DNA of 64,000 nt from Candidatus Altimarinota bacterium. Its GTDB lineage: Bacteria > Patescibacteriota > Gracilibacteria > BD1-5 > UBA6164. Of the stretch, positions 20,070-32,319 are shown piece by piece (the first letter of the stretch is position 1; every line of letters starts with the position of its first letter). The notes below the pieces were generated by a model that was not told the DNA's origin, did no database searches, and saw nothing but the letters and a program-made list of their open reading frames with translations. The stretch lies in contig CALREY010000001.1 in NCBI GenBank assembly GCA_943356435.1, forward strand, positions 62,001 through 126,000. The letters are read 5' to 3'. The translations under genes were made by a program, and so were the position numbers.

Positions 20070-22898
20070 GTGAATATATTATCAAAAATAATTCTTGGAT
20101 TAATTAGCTTTATATTGCTAACATTTTTATTATATGTTACTTATTTAACAAATAATAATTACAATTCAAATATACCAAGAAGTACTGATTTAAAGCTATG
20201 ATTGTTTGAGTTAAAAAATAATGAAAAAAATGAATTTTCTACAAAAGAAAGTTCAAGTTTTAATTCATGATCTTTATATATTACGAAATTTGATATTTCA
20301 AATGAAATAATATTTTCTAAATGAAATTTAAATATTAAAAATAATAATAATTGACTTTCAATAATTACATTAGAAAAATGATTATATTATTTTAATCTAA
20401 AAAATATTGATTCAAATTATTTAATAAAATGAAATTGATTTGAAATAAACAATAAATGACCTGGAGCCTTTATCATAAATAATTTAAATCCTAATAAAAA
20501 TTTAGTTTTTTCATTAAGTAACTTATTAGAACTTAATTTAAAAAATACAAAAAATAATGAATTATCAACTAGTATAGATATATATCCTCATTCTTACCTA
20601 GTATTTGCACCTTCAAAAAATATTTTTGTAAAAAATTCTGATTTATTAAGAATATCTCAAGTAAATACTATATGATTTTACAATAAACAAATCACAAAAG
20701 ACAAAAAAATAGAAAATGATTTTTTAAATCTAATAAATCTTAATGTCATAGATAATTTATCAACAATAGAAAAAAGTATAGAATATACAGAAAAAGAATA
20801 TGATAATAATTTAAGTATCTATAACAATTTATTGAAATCATCATTTATAACTCTGCCTTGAGAAGAATTGATAATGAAATATTCAAACTTCTTTATAAAT
20901 CCGAGTAAAAAAAGTAGTTATCATAAAAATATAATTATTAGAAATTTAAATGAATTACTTATAAGTGATAAAATAGATACTCAAGTAATAAGTAAAATAA
21001 ATAATAGTATTACAGAATTAGAAAAAATAGATAAAAAATGATTAGAAGATATACAAAATATTATTACATATTATTATTTTGTAAGTTTGAAGAGTAATGC
21101 AAATATATATTCAAAAATAAATTTATATAGTTTAGTAAATAGATTTAACCATAAAACATTTTATATTGATTATAAATCACTAATATGACTGGAAAAAATA
21201 TTTTTTGATTATGATTTTATTTGAATAAAATGATTTTACAATGAGATATCTTCTTTTAGAAAAAATTATTTTGATGACTTAGATACAAGTATAAAATGAG
21301 AAAAAATAAACACATATAGTCTAGAAGATATGGAAAAAATAGATTATTTACTATTTTTTCTAGAAAATATATTGTTAAACGCAGATTATTCTTCAGAAAA
21401 TGTAGATACAAAAGATTTGATTACTATTTTTGATGATTATGTAAAAATATCTAGTTCATTTTATGTATTTAATGATGAAAAAGTAAAAAGAACAGGATTA
21501 TTCACTAATGCAAAAATACTTAATAGATTCATTGATATTTTTGAAACAAAATACTTCAATAAATCTAGAAATGAAAATTGACTTCTTACTCTAAAAGATG
21601 AAAAAATAAATATTAATGATGTAAATTTATTAGAAAAAAATATAACAGAAATAATACTATTTTTCAATAATCAAAAAACTGTATTAGTACCAAATAAAAA
21701 TACAAAAGATAATATTATAATAGAGCAATATAAAATTTTGGATGAAAAATACAAAGAATATTTTTCTGCACTAAAAAATTATAAAGATTATATACTCAAT
21801 TATGATAAAATAAAATCTGATTTATTAAGAAAAGATACAATAATTGAAAATCCTGATAATATAGAATTATCAAATGAAAATGTAATAAAATATTTAAATA
21901 CATTTAATTGATTAAGACTTGATTATACTACCATAAAAATAATGGATTATAATTATTGTATATATCCAAGTGAAGAAAATGAAAAATTAAATGTAGAAAT
22001 TCCAAATTGTTATAAAATAGAAAATTTAAATATAGATTGAAAAAATGTATGATTTTTATTACATCCATTTGACTATAATAAAATTGATGAAATATATATA
22101 GAAAATCAAAAAAAATCTGGATCATATAAACTTGATGAAATAAAAGAAACAATGGATGAAAGGTTGAAAACAGCATCAGATGATAAAGAAAAATATGAAT
22201 TTAGTAATTTTTTTATAAATACATTTTGACAAAAAGTTATTAGTACTCCAAGCAGTAGCTGATGACCAGTTGTAAATCCAATATTAGATGAAGACCCATT
22301 TATAAAAGTTTTTAAGAGAAATAAATTATTATGAAAAAGTTGAGATTTCTCTCTTGTTACAAATTTTTTAGAAATCAATTACAATGATTTAATAGTAAAA
22401 AAACAATTGAATTGAGAATATTGAATAAATATTAAAAATTCTAAATTTTCATTAGATTTATGAAGAAATAAAACATTTATGTGAAAATTTTCATCTAGTT
22501 ATGATTTTTCTAATAAACATAGTTTTATAAATCCATCATTTGTATTGATAGATGAAAGAAGTGAAGAAGAACTATTAAATTGAAATGCTATAAATGTAAA
22601 ATGAGAATATAGTGTAAAAACTATAAGTGAAGATATTAAAAGTGTATTTGAAGAATATGATATAATTAGTCAAACAGTAAATTCTATTTCTGGTAATTTG
22701 AATGTTTGAGAAATACAAATAAATTATTATAAAAGTTTAAAACAAATTGATTTTGAATTCTTATATAATTGAAAAAAAGTATATATGAAAATTTCTTCTT
22801 GAAATATTGTAAAGTTTATGTATAATAACACAAGTTATTTGAATGAAAAGACAAATAGTTCAGATATCGACAAAATTTTAAATAGTATTAAAAATTAA
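20070..22898 (+). CDS. 942-residue membrane-anchored protein, unknown
   Basis: GTG start at 20070, chosen because it directly begins a hydrophobic anchor (residues ~5-27). Residues ~45-190 are beta-rich with short Gly turns and recall FecR-like domains (weak). The region ~230-620 is helical and charged; the C-terminal third is mixed. Composition is dominated by Asn, Lys, Ile, Asp and Ser. No catalytic motif is visible. The stop at 22896 is two bases from the ATG of the next gene, so the two are one operon. The exported portion probably faces the cell exterior. Function unknown. Confidence 0.65.
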
Positions 22899-22900
22899 TA

Positions 22901-23176
22901 ATGAGTAAAAAAAATAATGCGAGTAAAATAATGGCTATATTAGCACTCTTTTGAATAATAGTATGAATAGTGTGAACTTGAATAATGGTATTAATAGGTT
23001 GATGAAATACTAATACTTCAAGTGAGCAATCATTAACACCTGAACAATACAAAGAATTACAAGAAATGATTAAATCTCAATGATGAACTTGAACATTATC
23101 TAATTCTTGAACAGTAGAATCAACATGAATTATACAATCTAATTGATCTACAAATTTAACTTGAAGTACTAATTAA
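22901..23176 (+). CDS. Small single-span protein with Ser/Thr/Gly-rich tail
   Basis: 91 residues: a lysine-rich start, a Gly/Ile transmembrane helix at ~11-35, a short helix (LTPEQYKELQEMIKSQ), then a low-complexity tail of Gly, Ser, Thr and Asn. Nearly all glycines are TGA. It starts two bases after the stop of the 942-residue membrane protein and probably works with it. Function unknown. Confidence 0.65.
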
Positions 23177-23190
23177 TAATATAAATTAAC

Positions 23191-23208
23191 GCTCCCCTTA
23201 TGGGGAGC
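23191..23208. repeat. GC-rich hairpin GCTCCCC...GGGGAGC
   Basis: Stem of 7 G/C-rich pairs with a 4-base loop, between the small membrane gene and korA. There is no strong T-run, so it is a weak terminator or a reduced member of the GC-rich palindrome family. Confidence 0.5.
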
Positions 23209-23237
23209 TTATGAAGTTTAAAAAATAAAATATAATA

Positions 23238-24902
23238 ATGAATTTAAATACTAGAATTACATGACCAGCATGAGCATGAATAAACTCAACAGTGGATATA
23301 ATTGCTGAACTATATGCAGAACTATGATATGATTTAATAAGTGATATAGAATACGAATCAAGAATAAAATGATGAGTTAATTTCTTTGATGTAAATATAA
23401 GTGACTCAAAAGAGAAATTTCTAACAAAAAAAGTAGATATTATATTAGCTTTTAATGCTGAAAGTCTAGAAAGACAATTAAATAGTTTAAAAGATTGAGC
23501 TACAATAATCGTAAATAAAAAATGGTTAGAAAAACTGAATGAAAAACAAATTGATTTATCTAAATATAATGTACTTGATTTAGAAATAAATGATAAATAT
23601 GATAATACATATTTGTTATGAATATATGCACTATATTTAAATTTGGATATAGAAATTATTACTGAAAAAATAGCAAATGTATTTGCAAAAAAATGACAAG
23701 AAGTAATCGATAATAATATAAACATAGTAAAAAATATATTTACTACTTATAATATTTCTAATAAATCAGAATTAGTAATAACTAAAATATGAGTTGCTAA
23801 AGAACTAATATATTGAAACAGATCGTTGACTTATTGAGCAATAGAATGATGACTAGAATTTTATGCTGCATATCCTATGACACCAGCATCTACTATTTTA
23901 TCAGAAGTAATAAACTCAAGAAAAGTAAAATATATACAAAATGAAGATGAAGTAGCAGTTATAAACTCTGCACTTTGAGCAAGTTATACTTGAGCTAGAG
24001 CAATGTGTGGATCTTCTGGATGATGATTTGCACTAATGTCTGAAGCATTAAGTTTTGCAGTACAAGCAGAATTCCCTATAACAGTTGTATTATCTCAAAG
24101 AGCTGGTCCATCTACAGGAACTCCTACTTATCATGAAGCATGAGATTTAAACTATGCTTTAAACCCTACATTTGGTGACTTCAATCATGTAGTTATGTAC
24201 CCTTCTAGTTTAGATGAAGCATATTACTTTTGATGATTAGCTTTAAATATAGCTGATAAATATCAAACTCAAGTAATATTATTAATGGATAAACAATCTT
24301 CTGAATTAATTGGTACTGTAGACTTACTACATACTCCAGTAATTGAGAGATGAGTAATTTTAGAAAATCCACCTATAGATTATAAGAGATATGAGTTAAC
24401 AGAATCTTGAGTATCACCTAGAGTAAAAGTAGGAACAAAAAATGGTGACTTTATAGCGACAAGTTATGAACACGATGAATATGGAGCTACAAGTGAAGAT
24501 TCTAATCTAAAAAAATTATTCACAGAAAAAAGATACAAAAAACTAGATAATTTCTTTGAAAAAGAATGATTTCTAGGTTATGAAGTAATTAATTCAAATG
24601 CAAAAAAAATGCTAATTACTACTTCATTTACTAGTTATACAGCTAAAGAATTCGTAAAAAATAATCCTGATTTTTGATTAATAATAATTAAATTTTTAAA
24701 ACCATTAGATGAAAGATTATTAGAAGAATTAAGAGATAAAGAAGAAGTAATATTCGTAGAATCTAATTATAGTGGACAACTAGAAAACTATATTACTAAA
24801 GAATTTGGTCTAAAATATTTACCAAATCTAAAAATAAGTAATCTAAGAAAATATGATCTATTCCCTTTTTATATAGAAGACTTTGAAGAATTGAAGAAAT
24901 AA
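23238..24902 (+). CDS. korA: 2-oxoacid:ferredoxin oxidoreductase, fused gamma-alpha subunit
   Basis: 554 residues. The N-terminal ~185 residues are the gamma domain (GPAGAGI...; Y-E-S-R-I-K-G-G-V-N). The alpha domain begins near 190 with YGAIEGGLEFYAAYPMTPAS, then I-Q-N-E-D-E-V-A-V-I and the G-A-R-A-M-C-G-S-S-G-G-G-F-A-L block. With KorB it oxidises a 2-oxoacid (pyruvate, 2-oxoglutarate or a branched-chain acid) with coenzyme A, giving acyl-CoA, CO2 and reduced ferredoxin. Substrate choice cannot be read here, so Kor is a class name. The gamma-alpha fusion is common in this family. Immediately upstream of korB; the two face the hyf-like operon tail to tail. Confidence 0.9.
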
Positions 24903-24957
24903 TATAAAAAAAATAGATACATTTATAATTGAAAAATTTAAAAACTAAAAAATAAAC

Positions 24958-25560
24958 ATGAGATCTTGATTAAATAATATACAATGGTGTCCAGGTTGTG
25001 GTGACACTTTGATAATATGAGCAATAAAAAAAGCATTCGAAGAACTATGAATAGAATCTCACCAAAGAGTGGTTGTTTCATGAGTAGGATGTAGCTGAAA
25101 AGCTAGTCAATACATAGATTGATATGCTGCAGAAACACTACATGGTAGAACTCTACCATTCGCAACATGAGTAAAACTAGCAAATCCTGAACTTACAGTA
25201 TTAGCTACTTGATGAGATGGTGACGGATACGGTATTTGAGTATGACATTTTATTCATGCTTGTAAAAGAGATTTGGATATAACTTACATAGTTATGGATA
25301 ACGAAAACTATGCATTAACTACATGACAAGCTAGTCCTACTACTCCAATCTGAGCAAAAACTAAAACTACTCCAGACTGAAATACTTCTGAACCATTTAA
25401 TCCTATAGCAATAGCACAAAATGCTGGTTGTAGATTCGCAAAAACAGCTGATTCTATCAAATTCGTAGAAATGAAAGAAATAATAAAAGAAGCTATAGAA
25501 CATAAATGATTTTCACTAGTAAATGTTCGTCAAGCATGTCCTAGCTACAAAAGATGGTAA
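24958..25560 (+). CDS. korB: 2-oxoacid:ferredoxin oxidoreductase beta subunit
   Basis: 200 residues, short for the family (usually ~280). It keeps the thiamine diphosphate site G-D-G-D-G-Y-G-I-G ... M-D-N-E-N-Y-A-L-T-T-G-Q and the cysteines for the [4Fe-4S] cluster: C11-P-G-C14 at the start, G-V-G-C-S near residue 45, and a last cysteine in QACPSYKRW at the end. Electron transfer to ferredoxin should therefore work, unlike the adjacent membrane complex. The C-terminal extension seen in longer KorB proteins is missing. No ferredoxin gene lies in the window. Confidence 0.9.
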
Positions 25561-25563
25561 ACA

Positions 25564-25595
25564 AAAAAACACTTCAAAATTGAAGTGTTTTTTTA
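25564..25595. terminator. Terminator between korB and the hyf-like operon
   Basis: AAAAAACACTTCA/TGAAGTGTTTTTT stem with T-runs on both strands; it serves the two convergent units. Confidence 0.85.
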
Positions 25596-25600
25596 ATTGA

Positions 25601-27076
25601 TTACATATCAAATCAACTATAACTTAAATCATAACTTTTATTACAAATTGGGAAATCTGCAATAATGTTTTTTAAAACAGCATATTCTAATAAATTCCAG
25701 TTTACAAAAGATGGATCTTTTGCTTTGTAGTATACTATTTTTCAATTTTCTACTACTATCATTTGAAATACTTCTCATCTATGTCATTCTACAAAACTTG
25801 TATATAATCAGTCTTCTAAAACTATAGAATGATTTGCATCATTTTCTACTCTTGAATCTTCTAGTTTAAGTAAAATTTTTCTAATAAAACCAATAGATTG
25901 AATAATCTCTTTTGCTCTTACTTGAAATCTATCAAAACTATCTCATTGTATTCACAAAATAGGATGAACAATTATATCATTTTCTATATAATCAGAATCT
26001 GTTGTTCTATAATCCATCGCTAATTTACTTGCTTTTGCTCATAGTCATAATGCAGAATGCAATCTAGCAGTTTCTAATTTAACAATTCACGTATCTTTGA
26101 ATCTATCATAAACTCATGAAGAATATTCTTGAATATATATTAGATTTTTAATTCTTTTTTCTACTTTTTTGAATAAACTTTCTACTTTTCTAATATCATC
26201 TTTTTTAATCTTTTTTCAAGAATTTCAAAAATTGATAACATTTTTTAAAGTTCTATTTCCAAATATTTCATTATTTAATTCCAAGAATTCTTCTCTAATA
26301 CTTAAGTAACCATTTAATAAGAAACTTTGTCATACATCATTTCATAATGCTCAAATAGTCCATAAGTGATTGTAAATTCTTTCTAATTCAAGTGCTAAAA
26401 TTCTATTCAATTTAGTATTTTTACTTACTTTTAGATTAGCAGCTTGTTCTATTAGCCTAGCAAATCAAGTAGCATAAGCAACTGAAGTATCTCAAGCTAT
26501 ATCTTGACTAGCACTTAATAATTTATTTAAATCTTTTTCTTTTGAAAAATATTGTTCTACTCATCTATGTTTCCATCACATTTGAATATCTAGATTCAAA
26601 GTATCTTCTCAATCAACTGTAAATCTAAAGTGTCCAGGAGGAATTATTCAAGCATGAATAGGTCAAACTGGTACTTCTACCAACCCTTCCCCATTTATTT
26701 CAGTAAATATATAATCAACTTTTTCGTCAATCATTGGTTTACCTAATTTTCTAAGTGGGAAAAAATCTTTTTTATGAGTGTGCAATCTAAGAATTGAGTT
26801 ATCAAAATTTTTAGTTGTTCTACCATAATAATCATATATTTCATTTTGATATAGATATGCACAGTAGAATAAATCACTTAATTTTGGTAATTCAGTATCA
26901 TTTGGTGATACAACAGTATATACTATAGTTTTTCATTCTTTTTTGAATACTACAAAAAGTTCATCTTCATTTTTGTCGATTTCTCTAAGAAATTCTCATA
27001 CGAATTCTGTTGTATCGTATTTTTTTACCTCTTCTAACAAAGAAGTAAAATTATCTAATTTTTTAATCGTTAACAT
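25601..27076 (-). CDS. NuoCD/HyfG-like large subunit without Ni ligands
   Basis: 491 residues. Residues 1-~125 are the NuoC-like 30-kDa domain (EIYDYYG ... LRLHTHKKDFFPLRK). The rest is the 49-kDa/NiFe large-subunit domain, opening with V-P-V-G-P-I-H-A-G ... P-P-G-H-F-R-F. Where hydrogenases have the first CxxC there is S-Q-D-I-A-G-D-T-S-V-A-Y, and the C-terminus reads D-P-S-F-V-N-W ... D-F-P-I-C-N-K-S-Y-D-L-S-Y with no DPCxxC. It therefore cannot bind a NiFe centre and belongs with the energy-converting-hydrogenase-related (Ehr) or complex-I side. Last gene of the six-gene operon. Its partner small subunit has also lost its cluster ligands. Confidence 0.85.
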
Positions 27077-27090
27077 GTTTCGTTTGATAA

Positions 27091-28503
27091 TTAAAAGTTA
27101 AAACTCATTACAAATACAACACTAATTAATAAAGCTATAATTAAACTAAGTATAATAGGTAGATGCATAAATCAAATTGTGAAATCTTTATCTATCTTTT
27201 TTAAATCATCTACATTTTCTTTATCTATAAATAGAGATGAGAAATTGTATAATAATCATGTAAAAGCTAAAACTATTCAAATAATAAATATAACAGCATA
27301 CCATGGGTTCACTATAAATGCTTGCATAATTATACCAATTTCACTAATAAATAGTGGTGAAGGTGGTAATCAAACTAACATGAATAATGATATAACAAGT
27401 AATATTGAAGAATTCTTCATATATTTTGTTATGTTTTTTATATTGTCATATTGTCCAGTATGAGTATACAAAAGTATATTTCATGCTGACATGAATGAAG
27501 CAGTTTTTAAAAATGAGTGTCCAATTATATGAAGTATAGAAAACATTTGAGCAACAGGTGTTCATAATGCCCAAGCAAATGCTATAATTCACATATTTTC
27601 ACTACTTGAATAAGCAAGTGTTCTTTTATAATGATGTTGAATTAACATTACAAATCCACTGTATACAATTGTTATTATTGAGAAAAACATCATTAAGTTA
27701 GATGTAAATGAACTTTGTAATTGTACATCAACTATTGATTGAGTTCTAATAATCATATAAAATGCTAATGGCAAAAGTATAGATGACATGAAAGCTGAAA
27801 TAGGTGTAGATCATTTTCAGTGTGCATCTGGTAACCAACTGTTAAGTGGAAAAAATCATACTTTTGTACCAAATCATATTAATATAAATACAAATGCAAT
27901 CTCTAATAATTTAGTATTAACAATTGCTTCTTTAGCTGGATTAACTATATCTAAATTATGTACTCAAGATAAAATAATCAAAAATAATCATAATAATCAA
28001 ATAGTTACACCTATTCAACATAAAATTACATATTTCCAAGCAGCTTCCCAACTAGATTTAGTATTATAAAAACTAATAAGAAATGTAGTAAAAATTGTTG
28101 TAGCTTCCAAAGCTATCCACATTACCATTAAATTTTTTGATAATGCAACAAATAACATAGAAAAGATAAATAAATTTATCATTATATTATATTGTTTTAG
28201 TCTTCATCTACCTATTTCTTTATGTTCTATTTCTGTAGCAAAATAACTAATTGCATAAAGTCAGATAATAAAAGATAATATTAATATAATAGAGTAAAAT
28301 ATAATATTTAATCAATCTAAAACGAATAATTCGTTATTAAAAGTTTGATTTGTTACTAAAAAATATATAGCTATAACAGATAGTACAAAATAACAAAACA
28401 CATTAAAGCTTAGATATTTTTTTGCAGTATTTTGGCTAAAAAATATAGCCAGAATCCCTAAAAATAGAGGTAAGAAAATACTTATATAAAATAATATTTC
28501 CAT
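27091..28503 (-). CDS. HyfF/NuoM-type proton-channel subunit
   Basis: 470 residues and about 13-14 hydrophobic helices. It belongs to the Mrp/NuoLMN antiporter-like family: W-I-A-L-E-A-T-T holds the conserved TM5 glutamate, and G-F-G-T-K-V-G-F-F-P-L-N-S-W-L-P-D-A-H the TM7 lysine and the WLPDAH loop. A later lysine in Y-K-R-T-L-A-Y-S-S-S-E-N-M is also kept. These residues form the proton path, so the channel machinery looks intact. The gene order and the Hyf-type H-H-Y-K-R-T-L-A-Y-S-S motif favour the hydrogenase-4 lineage. It lies 14 bases upstream of the large-subunit gene. Confidence 0.88.
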
Positions 28504-28548
28504 AAAATTTTTGTTAAGAGTTAATTTTAAAAATATTTAAATACATTT

Positions 28549-29205
28549 TTAATCTTTTAGTTCAGACATATTAGAAATATTTGTACTTCATGCTACTTGT
28601 TTAATATTGTAAACAAGTATAAGTAGGATTAATAATATAAGAAGAACATCAATTATAATTCAAAATTCAATATAAAATGGAACTTTTTCTAATATAAGTA
28701 ATCAAGTCAAAAATATAGAGTTTTCGATTTCTAAAAATGAAAGAATATCTCAAACTAGTTTTCTATGATTAACGAAATTTAACATCCCTGCTAAAAACAC
28801 GAAAAAACTAGTAACAAATATTGGCTCATTTTTTCAAAAAATGTATAAACCAGAATAATATGATAAGGCAAAAAATCCAATAAGTATAATGAAAACTAAA
28901 CTAATAGGAATTCTAAGTACCCTATCTGTAACTCTCATTTTTAATTTTTTGATATAAAACTTTTTTATAAAATAATTTATATATCAAGGTATAAAAATAA
29001 GTCTAACAACAATAGCAAAAACAAATGATGCTAATAGAAATGGATCTTCATGAAAATGTCCTGAATATATCATATAAAATAATACCAGGATAAATAACAC
29101 TTGTAATACATAATATCTTAAAAGACTTATATAATTATTTGTTATTGAAATCAGAATAGTTGTAAAAACTATTCAATAAATTATTATATTAAAATAATCT
29201 CCCAT
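28549..29205 (-). CDS. HyfE-like membrane subunit
   Basis: 218 residues with six hydrophobic helices. It matches hydrogenase-4 component E in layout (NuoK-like C-terminal half plus an N-terminal extension): V-V-R-L-I-F-I-P in the third helix, and F-V-F-L-A-G-M-L-N-F-V-N-H-R-K-L-V-G ... L-E-I-E-N-S-I-F-L-T, where the two glutamates are the NuoK-type proton-path acids. It sits in the membrane arm between HyfC and HyfF. Four bases separate its start from the stop of hyfC. Confidence 0.82.
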
Positions 29206-29209
29206 TTTT

Positions 29210-30133
29210 TTATTTTAAGATATAAAATATAACTAAAAATATATTTAAAAGAAATAGAAAAATAAATATATTTTGATATTTAAAAATACGAATTTTTACT
29301 ATAAAAATTTCCCAAGCTCAGATTATGCAAGACATAACTAAGATCTTAAAAAACCATAAAGCAAATAATCACAAAGTACTAGTTATTCAAAATGTAAATG
29401 GAAAAAAGATATATATAAAAAGTGTTAAAAATGTAACTAATTTTATTTTAGATGCTAATTCCATTATAGCTAAATGTTTTGAATTAGTTTCAAGTAACAT
29501 AGCTTCATGAATCATTGTAAGTTCTAAGTGAGTAGCAGGATTATCAAATGGAAATCTTTTATTTTCTGCTAAAATAATATAAAAGAAAATTATTCCTAAT
29601 ATAATTAATATAAATCAAATCATGAAGTTTAAATTTCCAGATAAGATATATGTATGTATATTAGATATATCAGTAGTTTTAAATACAAATGCTAAAGTAG
29701 CAATTAAAAGTACTAATATAGGTTCAACAATTGCCATAACAAAAAATTCTCTTTCAGCTCATAATCATCCGAAATATGTAGCATTATCCATAGCATATAA
29801 TATCATAAAAAATGTTGCTAATGCTCATAGATAAAAGAAAATGAAAAAACTTAAGTTTAATATTGCTGTGTTTCATCCTACTGGAATAAGCATAAATAAT
29901 ACTAAACTAACTGAGAAAATAACAAAAACTGATAATATAGAAATGAAACTAGTAAATTTTGAAATATATTGTCATTTTTTTGTAAATAATTTACAAAAAT
30001 CATAATATGTTTGAAACAAACTTGGTCATTTTCTACCATTAAAAAATGCTTTTGTATTTTTAATAATACTATCAAATAATGGTACTAATAAAAGTGCAAT
30101 AATTTGAAAAGCTAAATATTCAAAAACTATCAT
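29210..30133 (-). CDS. HyfC/NuoH-type membrane subunit
   Basis: 307 residues with about eight helices. The cytoplasmic loops that face the peripheral arm are conserved: G-R-K-G-P-S-L-F-Q-T-Y-Y-D near residue 35, and A-E-N-K-R-F-P-F-D-N-P-A-T-H-L-E-L-T-M-I-H-E-A-M. The PATH-ELTM-HEAM form is the hydrogenase (HycD/HyfC/EchB) version rather than the quinone-binding NuoH version. In known complexes this subunit couples the peripheral arm to ion pumping. It lies downstream of a long inverted repeat and upstream of hyfE. Confidence 0.87.
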
Positions 30134-30182
30134 AATTAGTAATAAAAATTAATAAAATGCAAAGAGATCTTTACGAAATTCC

Positions 30183-30301
30183 AAATCTCTCAAAAGCAAG
30201 AAGTTCGAGGAAGAAAAATTTTTGCGATATGAACTTACTTATAAGTAAGTGATTGAGCATAAATTTTTCTGACGAAGTAATTCGACGCTTTTCAGAGATT
30301 T
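30183..30301. repeat. 119-bp inverted-repeat element inside the hyf-like operon
   Basis: Outer arms AAATCTCTCAAAAGC (30183-30197) and GCTTTTCAGAGATTT (30287-30301) pair except at one position. An inner pair, AGAAAAATTTTTGC and GCATAAATTTTTCT, follows, and the centre is the perfect palindrome ACTTACTTATAAGTAAGT (30233-30250). The right end abuts the stop codon of hyfB, and the whole element fills the 167-base gap before hyfC. It could be a MITE-like insertion, an RNA processing/stability element or an attenuator. Confidence 0.75.
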
Positions 30302-32268
30302 TAGTAAACTATTATATAAAGAATAGTTAAGATCAAAGTTATAAGCATATATGAAACATAATGTTGTAAAACTCAATCTTGCATAGATTTCAATTTATTT
30401 GAAATATAAAGTACTAAATCTATTACTTTTCAAAATAAATAATGTACTTTTAAGAAATAACTTCTTTCATAATTTATACTTGATAAGTATTTTTTATAAT
30501 ATACTTTTCATTCAACTTTTGATATATGAGTCAAAGTATTTTTTTCACTATATATTCATTTATAAAGTCTTCTAATAGCTTGAATTAATGATTCTGCTTT
30601 ATATTGACTTTTTTTAACTAGATAAGGATAACCACAATTCCAAACATCCATTTTTTCTTCTTTTCAAGCAATACTTTTATAGAAAAAATATGATACTACT
30701 CATACAGCTATTAATAATGTAAGTATAAATAATGGAATATATACTATATTTCCAGCACTCACAGTATATAAATTGCTTGGTACTTCTATAAAATCAAAAA
30801 TCTTAGATGATAATAAAGTAATTATACCAGGTGTAAATGATAATACTAAAATAGATATAGTTAATATAATATATGATATATTTTCATTAAAATTTGATTT
30901 AGTATCAACATGAATAGATTCATCTCTAGGATTTCACAAGAATATTATTGAAAATAACTTAGTAAATCATACAAATGCTAGGACACTCATCAATCAAACT
31001 AAAATAAATGTTACTAATCATACTATTGATAAAGTATGACTTGTTCATCAAATAATCAAATTAATTATTCACATATACATTGTTAATTCTGAATTGAATC
31101 AGTTCATTGGAGGTATTCAAGCTATAGAAATAGTTGATACTAAGAAAAACAATGTAAATAATGGCATTATCTTAGCTATTCATCCTAATTTAGAATAATC
31201 ATAATTATGATGAGTTCTCTCTATTAATGATCAAGCTAATGAGAACATCATTGTTTTATATATAGAGTGATTAAATGTATGAAACAATGTAGCAATAATA
31301 CCTATAGAAGTTATAGAGTTATTATCAAGTGAAACTCAAGCTACAATTATTCAAAGTCATACATATATAAAACCAATATTTTCAATAGTAGAATATGCTA
31401 AGAATTTTTTAATGTTATTTTGTATCAATGCATTAAATATTCACCAAAATGCAGTTATAGCTCATAATATTAATAATACATAAGCAAATCTAATATCTAA
31501 AGCAGACATGAAAAATAAATAAAATTTAAGCAGCATAAAAACTGGTAATTTTACCATAAATCATGACATAAGTGCCGAAATATTAGATGGAGCAATTGGA
31601 TGAGCCTTTGGTAACCATATATGAAGAGGAAATAATCATGATTTTCATCCAAATCATATTAAACTACAAACAAATACAGTAATCATAGCACTAGTAGTAA
31701 GTGTAACATTATTCCATTCACTAAAAAATGTAGATTGTGTTTGGAAAATAAGTGGCATAAAACTAGCTAGTATAAAAAACATTCAAATATGAGTCAATAC
31801 TAAGTACCAAATTCAAGATATTCTTGATTCTTGTTTATTACTTTCATGAATTACCAAGAAATAACTTGATAAAGACATAATTTCCCAAAAAATCAAAAAA
31901 GTAAATGCTTCATTAGCTACTATTACTCATAACATACTAGTTAAAAACAAAGTAAAAAACAAAGTATAGTAATTTAATTTATTTTTATTTAGAAAACTAT
32001 TGTAATAGTTAGAATAAAAAAGTATTGCTACTCAAACTATAGAAAAAATAAGTATAAAAAAAGCTTCTAATTGTCACACTTGTATTAATTTACTAGTAAA
32101 AAACTCTGTACTAGTAATATTTAATAATACTGATATAGACTTAACAAAAAGAAGCACGAAAGCTATAATTAGCCCGTAATTTAGAAATTTAACTTTAGAT
32201 TCTGTTAATTTTAAAAACAAAGAACATATAACAGAAAATATAAAAATAATTATTGATATAGATAACAT
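30301..32268 (-). CDS. HyfB/NuoL-type proton-channel subunit
   Basis: 655 residues and about 16 helices. Antiporter-like core: F-W-E-I-M-S-L-S-S-Y-F with the TM5 glutamate, and G-G-K-S-G-L-F-P-L-H-I-W-L-P-K-A-H with the TM7 lysine. Then K-K-F-L-A-Y-S-T-I-E-N-I-G and N-H-S-I-Y-K-T-M-M-F, both lineage signatures of HyfB/HycC. The C-terminal region after the last core helix continues with a cytoplasmic segment (W-N-C-G-Y-P) typical of HyfB. It should carry ions across the membrane. It follows the NuoB-like gene after 51 bases and ends at the inverted-repeat element. Confidence 0.88.
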
Positions 32269-32319
32269 ATAAAATAATTAATAATTTTTAAAAATAATTT
32301 ACATTTGTTATAAAAAAAC

